Source of the DNA: Endozoicomonas arenosclerae
GTDB taxonomy: Bacteria > Pseudomonadota > Gammaproteobacteria > Pseudomonadales > Endozoicomonadaceae
Reading direction: 5' to 3'
DNA length: 64,000 bases
Assembly: GCF_001562015.1 (NCBI RefSeq)
Contig: NZ_LASA01000056.1
Span: forward strand, 1-64,000
Each line of letters starts with the position of its first letter. Position 1 is the stretch's first letter. Position numbers and translations under genes: made by a program. Below are positions 1 through 7,753 of the stretch, piece by piece. The notes under the pieces are model-generated. The model had not been told where the DNA came from, did no database searches, and worked only from the letters and a program-made list of their open reading frames with translations.

Positions 1-218
1 GGCTTATGGTGTCCTGAAAAAACAGAAAGTGTCAGGTCATCAAAACGACGCTGACATTCTTTACAAGAATATCTCTGTCTGTCAGGCTGTGAATCGTCCT
101 TGCCTTGGCGGGTTATGTCTGAGCTGGCACAGTGAGGGCATTTCACCCCGTCAGGCCAGCGAATCTGGCGTATCTGTTCAAAGCACTTGGCGTTGTCGAG
201 GAGGTCATAAAGTTTCAT
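1..218 (-). CDS. IS1595-family transposase, N-terminal part (cut by window edge)
   Basis: The frame is open from an ATG at 216-218 leftwards to the window edge (72 codons). It carries a zinc-ribbon: CPHC at residues 27-30 and CKEC at 52-55, followed by RRFDDLTLSVFSG. This CxxC-CxxC arrangement just behind the N-terminus is the hallmark of IS1595/ISXO2-type transposases, which bind DNA through the ribbon and carry a DDE/DDN core further on; the core lies outside the window. The terminal inverted repeat of the element should lie between 219 and the hydratase gene at 350, but I could not define it. Whether the transposase is intact cannot be judged. Confidence 0.75.
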   Translation of the reverse strand, partial: MKLYDLLDNAKCFEQIRQIRWPDGVKCPHCASSDITRQGKDDSQPDRQRYSCKECQRRFDDLTLSVFSGHHK

Positions 219-349
219 GACACTTTTGTACAAGAAAACGTCTTCTATTCATAGTCAAATAACTCGTCCTCAACCAGCTCCCCAGAATCCATTAAGAGCC
301 TTTATTTTTTGCACTTTTTGCTGCTTTCAGCATACAGCTGATTCTTCTG

Positions 350-1126
350 ATGGAAAAAGCAGACCAGCTGGACAAGGCCACCGCCCAGGTCATTAATGCC
401 AAGCGTCATCAAAAGGCCGCTCCGGTATTGGAAGAGAATTGTCCTGACCTTAATGTTAAAGAAGCCTACCGGATACAACAGAAGACAGTAGACCTGCAAT
501 TGCATGAGGGGCAGCGAATTGTTGGTTACAAGGCGGGTTTAACCCATAAGAAAGGCCAGCAAGCCTTTGGTCTTAATGAACCCGTAACAGGCGCTTTGCT
601 CTCCGATGCTCTTTGGCAGGCTGATAGTGACTACTCTGTAAGCCAGGGCAAAAAGTTAATGATTGAGCAGGAGCTGGCTTTTCGGCTGGATAAGGACATA
701 ACCCGAGCCGTCTATGATGTGGAAGAACTTCGCTCCTATATCTCGGAAGTAGCTCCCGCTATTGAACTGCCGGACCTTGGATTTACCGGAAAGCCCAGAG
801 GGGTTGATGTCATCGCCAATAATGTTGCCAATAGAGCCTTCCATATTGGGCAATGGCAAACTATTCCGGATAACCTCGACTCTATGAACTTATCTCTGAG
901 CTGCAATGACCAGACTCTGAGTCAGACTCAATCGGGCAATACCATGGAAGGTCAATGGGAAGCGCTACTGTGGATGGTTAATCAGCAGTTTAAACTGGGC
1001 TATCCACTTGAAGAAGGACATGTTCTGATGACGGGAAACCTTGTTAAATTGTTGCCCGGTAAGCCTTGCGAATACACGGCGGACTTTGCCAATTTAGGGA
1101 AGCTGGAGTTCACTCTTACCCGTTAA
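350..1126 (+). CDS. 2-keto-4-pentenoate hydratase / fumarylacetoacetase-like protein (MhpD family)
   Basis: 258 residues with the MhpD/FAH-type fold. The acidic metal-ligand segment IEQELAF lies near residues 104-110 and PAIELPD near 137-143, where the family has its E-x-E and PAIE motifs. Members hydrate 2-hydroxypenta-2,4-dienoates in aromatic and steroid meta-cleavage pathways or decarboxylate related oxo acids; the substrate here is unknown. The 350 ATG is the only standard start, but the frame is open back to 296 and the upstream codons spell a hydrophobic run (LFFALFAAF, then LILL) with no start codon. This could be the remains of a signal peptide whose start was lost when the neighbouring IS inserted. 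The gene faces the acyl-CoA dehydrogenase operon across a shared hairpin. Confidence 0.8.
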   Translation: MEKADQLDKATAQVINAKRHQKAAPVLEENCPDLNVKEAYRIQQKTVDLQLHEGQRIVGYKAGLTHKKGQQAFGLNEPVTGALLSDALWQADSDYSVSQGKKLMIEQELAFRLDKDITRAVYDVEELRSYISEVAPAIELPDLGFTGKPRGVDVIANNVANRAFHIGQWQTIPDNLDSMNLSLSCNDQTLSQTQSGNTMEGQWEALLWMVNQQFKLGYPLEEGHVLMTGNLVKLLPGKPCEYTADFANLGKLEFTLTR

Positions 1127-1130
1127 AAAC

Positions 1131-1153
1131 AGCCCCTGAGTTACTCAGGGGCT
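1131..1153. terminator. Bidirectional hairpin terminator
   Basis: A perfect 10-bp stem (AGCCCCTGAG / CTCAGGGGCT) with a TTA loop sits between two convergent genes. Read on the minus strand the stem is followed by GTTTTTA, so it best fits termination of the acyl-CoA dehydrogenase operon. It starts 4 bp after the hydratase stop and could also serve that gene. Confidence 0.75.
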
Positions 1154-1167
1154 ATCTGACTTAGGAG

Positions 1168-1291
1168 TTGTCTGAAACTCTCAAAACCCGTTCGGGCTGA
1201 GCTTGTCGAAGCCCATTACCACCACCCTTCGACAAGCTCAGGGCAAACGGCATCCGAGTAAATCGGGAAATTATCAAGAGACAAATCTTTA
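1168..1291. repeat. Dispersed repeat, copy A, with REP-like hairpin
   Basis: The core at 1181-1250 contains an interrupted inverted repeat: GGGCTGAGCTTGTCGAAG on one arm and CTTCGACAAGCTCAGGG on the other. Copy B lies at 60191-60319. Similarity continues past the hairpin through GA(G)ACAAATCTTTA. That edge supplies the TAA stop codon of the minus-strand gene ending at 1289, and copy B does the same for another gene. GAGCTTGTCGAAG hairpins are known as REP-like intergenic elements in many bacteria; their function is uncertain. Confidence 0.8.
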
Positions 1292-2419
1292 CTCAGCAAA
1301 AGCTCTACCTTCAGCAATTCTACCCCCCAGGGCAGCCAGCAGTGCGGCCGATGACCCCAACGTCATCTCCAGTTGTCTGGCCCAAAGGCAATAGCGCCAC
1401 AGGTGATAATCCTTGTCGATGCCAGTACCACCATGCAGATGCTGGGATGCATAACTGACGCGGTGCCCGGTATCTCCGGCCCAGATTTTGGCCATGAGGA
1501 CTTCGTTAGTCGCTTCTTTTTCAGAATCCAGCAGAGACACGGCCTGATAGGTAGTCAGCTTCAGGCAGGTCACATCAATAAAGCAATCTGCCGCCCGATG
1601 TTGCACCGCCTGGAAAGAGCCTACAGGCACTCCAAACTGAACCCTCTCACAGGTATAACCTGCTGTAATTTTCGTGGACTGATCTGCCACACCTACCTGC
1701 ATCGCACAGCTGGCAGCCATTGTTCGCTCGGCAACCCAAAGCGCTGCAGCCTGACCTTCAGACCCAGTCATCAGCACATCTTCTTCTGCAACAAGTGCCC
1801 CAGTTAGAACCACCTCATACCAGGGCTCGCGGGTTGTAGAAACTTCCCGGTTCAACTCAACACCATCAGCCTGAGGGTCCAGCAGGAAAACGCCCACTTC
1901 ATCCCCTACTTTTGCTGTCACCAGAATACGCTCGGCTTTATAAGCAAAAGGCACTGCGATCTTGCAGCCTGTCAGTTTAAAACCTTTACCAGCAGATTCC
2001 GCCACAGTAGCAGGAGCAGAAGGGCACTCGGCGAGAGCTTCTAAAAGACCTGCAGTAATCAACTTTTCTCCGGAAACCACCCCAGGCAGTAAACGCTTTT
2101 GCTGTTCAGGGGTACCAAACTTCTGAATCGGCAGAGCAGCACTGACCAGTACGGGAATGACCGGTGCAGCGGCAACGGTTCTACCAACCTCTTCAATAAA
2201 AAGGCTGAGTTCGGTGAAACCAAACCCCATCCCACCATTCTCTTCTGAGATGGAGGTACCCAAGAGACCCGACTCGGCCAGCTGAGCCCAGAGCTTTTCG
2301 TCAAAACGATCTTCCTGCTGATCTATAACATTCAGACGCTCGGTAGTCGAAAGGTCAGTAAGAATCTGGTTAGCCAAATTCTGAACTTCTTTCTGGGTGT
2401 CGTTAAATGAAAAATCCAT
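1289..2419 (-). CDS. Acyl-CoA dehydrogenase, beta-type subunit
   Basis: 376 residues of the FAD-dependent acyl-CoA dehydrogenase family. The C-terminal motif HLHGGTGIDKDYHLWRYCLW (about residues 321-340) is typical of the smaller partner in heteromeric dehydrogenases that act on steroid side chains and rings (FadE27/29/33-like subunits of actinobacteria and their proteobacterial counterparts). The next gene upstream encodes the probable partner, 35 bp away on the same strand. These enzymes introduce an alpha-beta double bond into CoA thioesters. The final codons run into repeat copy A, which provides the stop. Family assignment is firm; the steroid substrate is inference. Confidence 0.85.
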   Translation of the reverse strand: MDFSFNDTQKEVQNLANQILTDLSTTERLNVIDQQEDRFDEKLWAQLAESGLLGTSISEENGGMGFGFTELSLFIEEVGRTVAAAPVIPVLVSAALPIQKFGTPEQQKRLLPGVVSGEKLITAGLLEALAECPSAPATVAESAGKGFKLTGCKIAVPFAYKAERILVTAKVGDEVGVFLLDPQADGVELNREVSTTREPWYEVVLTGALVAEEDVLMTGSEGQAAALWVAERTMAASCAMQVGVADQSTKITAGYTCERVQFGVPVGSFQAVQHRAADCFIDVTCLKLTTYQAVSLLDSEKEATNEVLMAKIWAGDTGHRVSYASQHLHGGTGIDKDYHLWRYCLWARQLEMTLGSSAALLAALGGRIAEGRAFAE

Positions 2420-2454
2420 AGTGATTGCTTCCTTCTATCCTGGCTCCGGGCGGC

Positions 2455-3642
2455 TTATCGTTTAGCTCTGGGCATGCCCAGACCGCCCCGGGCAATCAGG
2501 TCACGCTGAACTTCATTGGTACCACCACCAAAGGTAATGATCGAAGCGGTCCGATACAGCTCTTCCAGACGACCATTTAATACAGACCCTTTCGAATCCC
2601 TGTGCAGAGTACTGCTGACACCCAACACTTCCGCCAGATTTCGATAAAGCTCAACAAAGAACTCGGTACCGTACACCTTGGCAGCGGAGGCATCTTCCAT
2701 GGCCAAATTCCCCCGGGTCATTTCAGAGGCCTGTCGATAACAGATCAATTTCAGGGCTTCCAGACCAGCACGACATTTAGCCAGGTTGATCTGAACCCAG
2801 GGCTGGTCAATCACTGTTTTACCACCGGGCATCTCAGTGTCGCTGGCCCACTGAGTCACGTCATTGAACAGCTTCAGGAAGGAGCCCACATTAACCAGAG
2901 AAAGTCGCTCACGGTTGAGCTGCTCAAAAATCATCAGCATGCCCATACCTTCATCACCCACCAGGTGATCAGCAGGTACACGCACATTGTCGTAATAAGT
3001 AGCATTGGTACGAACATCACCCAGAGTATGAACGGGTGAACAGCTGTAACCTTCAGCGTCGGTGGGTACCAAAAAGATGGAAATAGCCGAATGACTTTTC
3101 ACTTCCGGATCAAAGTTGGTTCGGGCCGCCAGCCAGATGTAGTCAGCATGATGCGCCAGTGAGGTCCACATTTTCTGACCATTGATCACCCACTCATCGC
3201 CGTCTTTTTTCGCTGTAGTCTTGAGAGACATCAAGTCGGTTCCGGCACCCGGCTCCGAATAGCCGATCCCCAGCATCATCTTGCCGCCGAGGATTTTCGA
3301 AACCAGCTCTTCTTTCATTCTTGCTGTGGCGTATTTGGCCAGAATGGGTCCGACCGATTCAGTCGTCAGGAAAGGGAAAGGAAAGCCCGCCCTCATCACT
3401 TCTTCGACAAAGATGAACTGTTCCATCTCACTCAGACCGCGACCGCCCATCTCTTCTGGCCAGCCGACACCAATCCAGCCATCTTTGCCCAGCTTGTCCA
3501 TGGCCTCCCAAAACAAGGGGCCACCCCCTTCGCCGACAGCCTTGGAGACTTCAGCTGTCAGCTCAGGGGTCATTAATTCACTAAAATAGGCTCGCAACTC
3601 CTGACGAAGTGCGTCCTGTTCAGGGGTAAATTCTATTTTCAT
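2455..3642 (-). CDS. Acyl-CoA dehydrogenase, alpha-type subunit
   Basis: 395 residues, full length for the family. The FAD/substrate motif GYSEPGAGTD is near residues 126-135, WVINGQKMWTS near 151-161, and a C-terminal GGGTNEVQRDLIARGGLGMPR stretch is near 373-393. The conserved C-terminus is the form seen in the larger subunit of two-gene acyl-CoA dehydrogenases of sterol catabolism. It lies 35 bp upstream of the second subunit and 94 bp downstream of a nitronate-monooxygenase-like gene, in one operon. It most likely forms a mixed tetramer with its neighbour. The actual acyl substrate cannot be read from the sequence. Confidence 0.87.
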   Translation of the reverse strand: MKIEFTPEQDALRQELRAYFSELMTPELTAEVSKAVGEGGGPLFWEAMDKLGKDGWIGVGWPEEMGGRGLSEMEQFIFVEEVMRAGFPFPFLTTESVGPILAKYATARMKEELVSKILGGKMMLGIGYSEPGAGTDLMSLKTTAKKDGDEWVINGQKMWTSLAHHADYIWLAARTNFDPEVKSHSAISIFLVPTDAEGYSCSPVHTLGDVRTNATYYDNVRVPADHLVGDEGMGMLMIFEQLNRERLSLVNVGSFLKLFNDVTQWASDTEMPGGKTVIDQPWVQINLAKCRAGLEALKLICYRQASEMTRGNLAMEDASAAKVYGTEFFVELYRNLAEVLGVSSTLHRDSKGSVLNGRLEELYRTASIITFGGGTNEVQRDLIARGGLGMPRAKR

Positions 3643-3736
3643 TGCAGCACCTGAATTCCTTTCGCCCGTCGAAAAGGGCGCAGAGACATTGACTGTCCAT
3701 GCGCCCCCTCAACTCAGATTGATAACTCAGTCAGAA

Positions 3737-4864
3737 TTAAGCTTCTTCCAGAAGCTCATTGACGTGAGTGATACTGTCGGCGTATTCGAACAAGAGACGC
3801 TCAACAACCCGACGACTGGATTCAACGTTATTGATCTGGCCAACTACCTGTCCGACCGGGTTGAACGCCACTTTCTGGCACTCACCCTTGGCAGCATAAT
3901 GGTGTGTACGACGAATACCGTCAGCTGTTACCAGACCCTGCAGCGGCATACCCAGAGGATCAGGAGTATCTTCACTGGCCCAGGCCTCGGTCCACTCATT
4001 CTTCAGCATCCGGCAGGGCTTACCTGTCCAGCTGCGAGAGCGAACGGTATCTTCTGAAGTAGCGCTCAGGTAAGACTCTTTCTGTGCAGGCTCAGCTTCG
4101 GCTTCTTCAACGGTCAGCCACAGGGAACCGGTCCAGACACCTTGAGCCCCCAGGCACATGGCGGCAGCCATCTGACGGCCATCACCAATACCACCAGCAG
4201 CCAGTACAGGTGTGTCGCCTACAGCGTCAATAATCTGGGGCCAGAGAACGATGGAACCCACATCACCGGTGTGACCACCCCCTTCGCCACCCTGGGCAAT
4301 AATAAAGTCGAGACCGGCTTCTTTATGCTGAACCGCCTGCTTAACACGACCACACAGAGCACCAATCAATCGACCCGTATCCTGTACCCGCTTGATAATA
4401 TCTGCAGGAGGAGTACCCAGGGCATTGGCAATCAGGCGACAGTTTGGACGCTCTAGTGCCACATCAATCAACTGGGAAGCAATGGCTTCGTTCCAGCCCA
4501 GAAGACCCATTTCGTCGTCTTTATCTGGCCATTCTGGAACACCGTGTTCAGACAGCAGTTTGGCGGCAAAGTCGTGATGCTCCTGAGGCACCATGGCTGA
4601 AAGCATGCTCTCCAGCTTCTCAGAGTCCATCTCACCCATGCCTTCGTATTTCTGGGGGATTACAACATCCACACCGTACGGCAGATCACCAATGTGAGCA
4701 TCAATCCAGTCAAGCTCTTCTTTCAGTTTCTCTGGAGAGAAACCAACAGCACCCAGTACGCCCAGACCACCTGCCTTACTGACAGCAACCACTACGTCAC
4801 GGCAGTGTGTAAATGCAAATATGGGGGTTTCTATCCCCAGCTTTTTACAAATTTCGGTTTGCAT
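3737..4864 (-). CDS. Nitronate monooxygenase-family FMN enzyme, IpdC/ScdK-like
   Basis: 375 residues, a TIM-barrel flavoenzyme of the nitronate monooxygenase / 2-nitropropane dioxygenase family. The N-terminus IFAFTHCRDVVVAVSKAGGL, then AQGGEGGGHTG (near residue 190) and LAAGGIGDGRQMAAAM (near 220) are the FMN phosphate and glycine-rich segments. The FxHCRDVV start and association with a two-subunit acyl-CoA dehydrogenase recall IpdC of mycobacterial HIP (steroid C/D ring) catabolism and ScdK of Comamonas rather than true nitronate detoxification. Spacing is 75 bp to the nitroreductase upstream and 94 bp to the dehydrogenase downstream. The specific IpdC-like role is inference. Confidence 0.78.
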   Translation of the reverse strand: MQTEICKKLGIETPIFAFTHCRDVVVAVSKAGGLGVLGAVGFSPEKLKEELDWIDAHIGDLPYGVDVVIPQKYEGMGEMDSEKLESMLSAMVPQEHHDFAAKLLSEHGVPEWPDKDDEMGLLGWNEAIASQLIDVALERPNCRLIANALGTPPADIIKRVQDTGRLIGALCGRVKQAVQHKEAGLDFIIAQGGEGGGHTGDVGSIVLWPQIIDAVGDTPVLAAGGIGDGRQMAAAMCLGAQGVWTGSLWLTVEEAEAEPAQKESYLSATSEDTVRSRSWTGKPCRMLKNEWTEAWASEDTPDPLGMPLQGLVTADGIRRTHHYAAKGECQKVAFNPVGQVVGQINNVESSRRVVERLLFEYADSITHVNELLEEA

Positions 4865-4939
4865 AATACCAGTCCCTTATCTTGTTATTGTTCTATGGTG
4901 ACAGCACTTAACACCGATTAAGCAGAACAAACAGCTCTA

Positions 4940-5617
4940 CTAGTCGATAAACTGGACGTTTTGATCCAGTTCAGCCCGGCCAACCCTGCACGAGTTGGCA
5001 GGATGTTCCTTATCTTCATAGCCAAATGAGATTCCAAACATCAGCTTCATACCAGCCTCCACATCCAGCTCTTCTCTGACCGTGTCACAGGCAAAGCTGA
5101 GGGCAGTCTGTGGACAACTGGCCAGCCCATGGGCACTCAGACTGAGCATCAATGTCTGGGCGTACATACCCAGATCCGCTGCTTCACGAATACCAAACTG
5201 CTCTGGCAAAAACAGAAAGGCAGCATGGGGAGCTCCAAAAAAATCAAAGTTGCGCATAAAGGCTTCGTGCCTTGCGGCCTTGTCTTCCCTGGCTATGCCC
5301 ATGGCTGAGTAAAGATCACTGGCAGCGCCATATTGACGCTCTTTATAGATACCTTCGTAGCTGCCCAGATAAGGAAAATCCATCTGGTATAACCCCTGAT
5401 TCAGAGCGTCCTGCAATTTTTTTCCCAATGCACGACAGCTGTCACCACTGACTACCGCTATATGCCAGGGTTGGGTATTACAATTGGAAGGGGCTCGTGC
5501 GGCTTCGGAAAAAATCTGCTGCAACAGCTCAGACTCAGCGCGCTGCTCTGTGAAGGCCCGTACGGATCGACGGTTATCCAGGATCTGTTGAAAAACAGTA
5601 CTGTGATCGGTGCTCAT
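4940..5617 (-). CDS. Nitroreductase-family flavoprotein
   Basis: About 225 residues with the nitroreductase N-terminal signature NRRSVRAFT (near residues 14-22) and ARAPSNCNTQPWHIAVV, which binds FMN and shapes the active site. C-terminal MLSLSAHGLASCPQTAL is the other FMN-contact region. Members reduce nitroaromatics, quinones or enones with NAD(P)H; the physiological substrate is open. First gene of the minus-strand operon leading into the acyl-CoA dehydrogenases. The start is uncertain: an ATG at 5617 gives a normal length but has a poor ribosome site, while a TTG at 5644 follows an AAAGGTG sequence and would add nine residues. Confidence 0.85.
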   Translation of the reverse strand: MSTDHSTVFQQILDNRRSVRAFTEQRAESELLQQIFSEAARAPSNCNTQPWHIAVVSGDSCRALGKKLQDALNQGLYQMDFPYLGSYEGIYKERQYGAASDLYSAMGIAREDKAARHEAFMRNFDFFGAPHAAFLFLPEQFGIREAADLGMYAQTLMLSLSAHGLASCPQTALSFACDTVREELDVEAGMKLMFGISFGYEDKEHPANSCRVGRAELDQNVQFID

Positions 5618-5828
5618 AGTGTTTGAGGTGCCATTGCTGATCAACGTACACCTTTTGCCTCTGTTTGTTCTCTGCCACAGATTTCACCGAGTTACTGAAA
5701 GCTGCTTCGGACACCATGGCTATTGGCTTTTTATTCAAGGCTTTTGACGCATTTAAAACACGTGCTTTACCGTACATACCTTCGTCTGAATCAACAAGGG
5801 TATCATCGTTCAAACAGACGATGCCCAA
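5574..5828 (-). CDS. Possible small hypothetical protein (84 aa)
   Basis: The frame opens at a TTG (5826-5828) eight bases behind a GAGG sequence and overlaps the nitroreductase start by about 45-70 bases in another frame. The product is hydrophilic, has no signal peptide or membrane segment, and I recognise no motif. It may be only a chance reading frame in the leader of the nitroreductase operon; it is listed because the surrounding 360 bp hold no other gene. Confidence 0.25.
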   Translation of the reverse strand: MGIVCLNDDTLVDSDEGMYGKARVLNASKALNKKPIAMVSEAAFSNSVKSVAENKQRQKVYVDQQWHLKHYEHRSQYCFSTDPG

Positions 5829-6093
5829 AGGCCAAAACCTCGACAGTGGCGGGCTTTTTTGAAGGTTTACAATTCTGACTTTAACGGTATAGTTAAGTCA
5901 CTCATCTTAACGCTGTTTACTCTCAAACAGCCATGAGTCGGAATGACAGCTTCGACAAAAATTATAACAAGCGCTGTATTCCAGAAATGGCAGCATTTTC
6001 CAAACGGCCATGAGCTTTATTAGCAGCCATGGGCAAAGAAAACAGTTTTGTGAAAATGCAATGCGTCCAATGGATCGAATGAGAATAATAAAA
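5829..6093. other. Intergenic region without a recognised gene
   Basis: AT-rich leader between the minus-strand nitroreductase operon and the plus-strand propeller gene. It must hold both promoters, but I could not pick out convincing -35/-10 pairs. An upstream ATG at 6010 in frame with the propeller gene would add 28 non-hydrophobic residues in front of its signal peptide and is not favoured. Confidence 0.4.
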
Positions 6094-7710
6094 ATGACAT
6101 GGAATTTATCAGCAGGATTCATCCCCTCTGCTCAGAAGACTGCTACGTTTCTTTCTGCCATAGCCCTCTCTGTTTCCGCGGCAAATGCTAACAACCTTCC
6201 CCCTGAAAACCCTTATCTTGCCGACTCCACATACCCCATTACCCATGTAACCAGCGCCCAGCAAGGTGCCATCGCTGTTCAGGGCCCAGAAGACAAGAAT
6301 CGTCGTTTAACTGACAAAGAAAAAGAATACATCTACACCGGCCCAAGCCACCTTATCTTCAGCATTTCCGGACAATACGACAATGGTAAAAGGGTAATCT
6401 GGTCTTCAGGGTCTGATCGGTTGATCAAGCAGGATTATGACACCTTTGAAGTCATTGATACCGTCATGCTCCGTGAAGATGAAGGCTGGGATGAAGCCTG
6501 GTCCGAAGAGAGAATGGAAAAAGTTGCCTCAGGGTGGGAGCCGCTAAGGATTTATAACGCCCTGCAGGAAATGCTGCGGTTTGCTGAAGCTGGCGGTATC
6601 TATCCCATGATGGATGCTGATAACAACTTTTACCTGGGCAGTACTGACGGCACTATTCAGGTTTATGGTGACAGCAAGCCTGATGACCCATCATCCACTA
6701 TTTCACTAAAACACCGCTACCAGATCAAAGCCCCGGTTACTGGTAAGGTTAATGGTTTCAACATCAGTTATGACGGCTATATCACAGCCGTAACAGACGA
6801 CGGGTGGATGGTAGCCATGAGTCGGGATTTCAAGGAGCAGTATCAGATTAAGCTGGAAGGCGCTCCGCAAGAATCCTACAACAAGGAAGATCCTCTTAGT
6901 GGCTGGGTTCGTAATTCTTTTGCCATGGACCCTAATGGCATGACTTATGTGGTCAGTCGTGACTTTCTTCATGGTGTGAAATGGACGGGTAAAGGCTGGT
7001 CTCAGGACGCCAAAGATGGTGCCTGGATAGCCCCCTACTCCAACACTAAAGGCTTTGGTTCAGGTTCCACACCTTCACTGATGGGCTTTGGTCAGGATGA
7101 CAAACTGGTGGTCATCACAGACGGTGATGAATTGATGAACCTGACACTCTTCTGGCGCGAAGCCATTCCTGAAGACTGGAAAGGACTCCCCGGAGAAGAT
7201 CGTCGTGTTGCGGGTAAAATTGCCGCCAATATGGCCCGTGAAGATCTGAAAAAGGTGCAATCCGAACAGTCTGTGGCGGTTTACGGTTATGGTGCGGTGA
7301 TCGTCAACAACCAGCCACCCAGCCTGCCTTTTTATGCTCCTGATATTTTCGCTCCTGTGTTTGTTGGCTTACTGGGCAATGAAGAAGATTATAAGCCTCA
7401 CGGCATTCAAAAGTTTGTCTGGGATACACAAACCCGAACCCTCAACCAGCAATGGGTGAATAACAATATCAGTTCCCCGAACTCGGTTCCGGTCATTGCC
7501 GCTTACAACGACATGATTTACACCGGCGGTGTGCGTGATGGAGAGTGGACACTGGAAGCTCTGGACTGGAACACCGGCACGGAAAAATTCCACTGGATTC
7601 TGGGTGATAACAAGTACAACACCAACTTTGCCCCCCTGGCCATTGATCCCCAAGGACGGATTACTTATGGGACTACATGGGGTCGGGTTCGCTTGAATCC
7701 AGCCCCCTGA
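6094..7710 (+). CDS. Secreted beta-propeller (PQQ/quinoprotein-like) protein, paralogue 1
   Basis: 538 residues from the 6094 ATG, which makes it practically the same length as its 539-residue paralogue at 12775. A signal peptide (TATFLSAIALSVSAANA) precedes mature NNLPPENPYLADS. The body shows repeated beta-strand blocks such as NNFYLGSTDGTIQVYGD, YDGYITAVTDDGWMVAMS, NDMIYTGGVRDGEWTLEALDWNTG and PQGRITYGTTWGRVRL, the pattern of a WD/PQQ-type propeller with Asp-Gly turns. No haem c (CxxCH) motif is present, and the PQQ-stacking Trp or vicinal Cys pair is not evident, so enzyme activity is doubtful. The two copies are very similar throughout, indicating a local duplication. It is convergent with the giant minus-strand gene. 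Confidence 0.75.
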   Translation: MTWNLSAGFIPSAQKTATFLSAIALSVSAANANNLPPENPYLADSTYPITHVTSAQQGAIAVQGPEDKNRRLTDKEKEYIYTGPSHLIFSISGQYDNGKRVIWSSGSDRLIKQDYDTFEVIDTVMLREDEGWDEAWSEERMEKVASGWEPLRIYNALQEMLRFAEAGGIYPMMDADNNFYLGSTDGTIQVYGDSKPDDPSSTISLKHRYQIKAPVTGKVNGFNISYDGYITAVTDDGWMVAMSRDFKEQYQIKLEGAPQESYNKEDPLSGWVRNSFAMDPNGMTYVVSRDFLHGVKWTGKGWSQDAKDGAWIAPYSNTKGFGSGSTPSLMGFGQDDKLVVITDGDELMNLTLFWREAIPEDWKGLPGEDRRVAGKIAANMAREDLKKVQSEQSVAVYGYGAVIVNNQPPSLPFYAPDIFAPVFVGLLGNEEDYKPHGIQKFVWDTQTRTLNQQWVNNNISSPNSVPVIAAYNDMIYTGGVRDGEWTLEALDWNTGTEKFHWILGDNKYNTNFAPLAIDPQGRITYGTTWGRVRLNPAP

Positions 7711-7718
7711 GCCCTGAA

Positions 7719-7749
7719 CAGCATTCAGGCCACTCAGGCCTGAATGCTG
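7719..7749. terminator. Bidirectional hairpin between convergent genes
   Basis: A perfect 13-bp stem, CAGCATTCAGGCC / GGCCTGAATGCTG, with a 5-base loop. It starts 8 bp after the propeller stop and 5 bp from the end of the giant gene. There is no long T-run on either side, so efficiency is uncertain. Confidence 0.65.
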
Positions 7750-7753
7750 ATAT

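Noticed and set aside
1373-1807. Plus-strand frame of 144 codons opposite the acyl-CoA dehydrogenase
   Set aside because: Antisense shadow of a well-identified gene; no family features.
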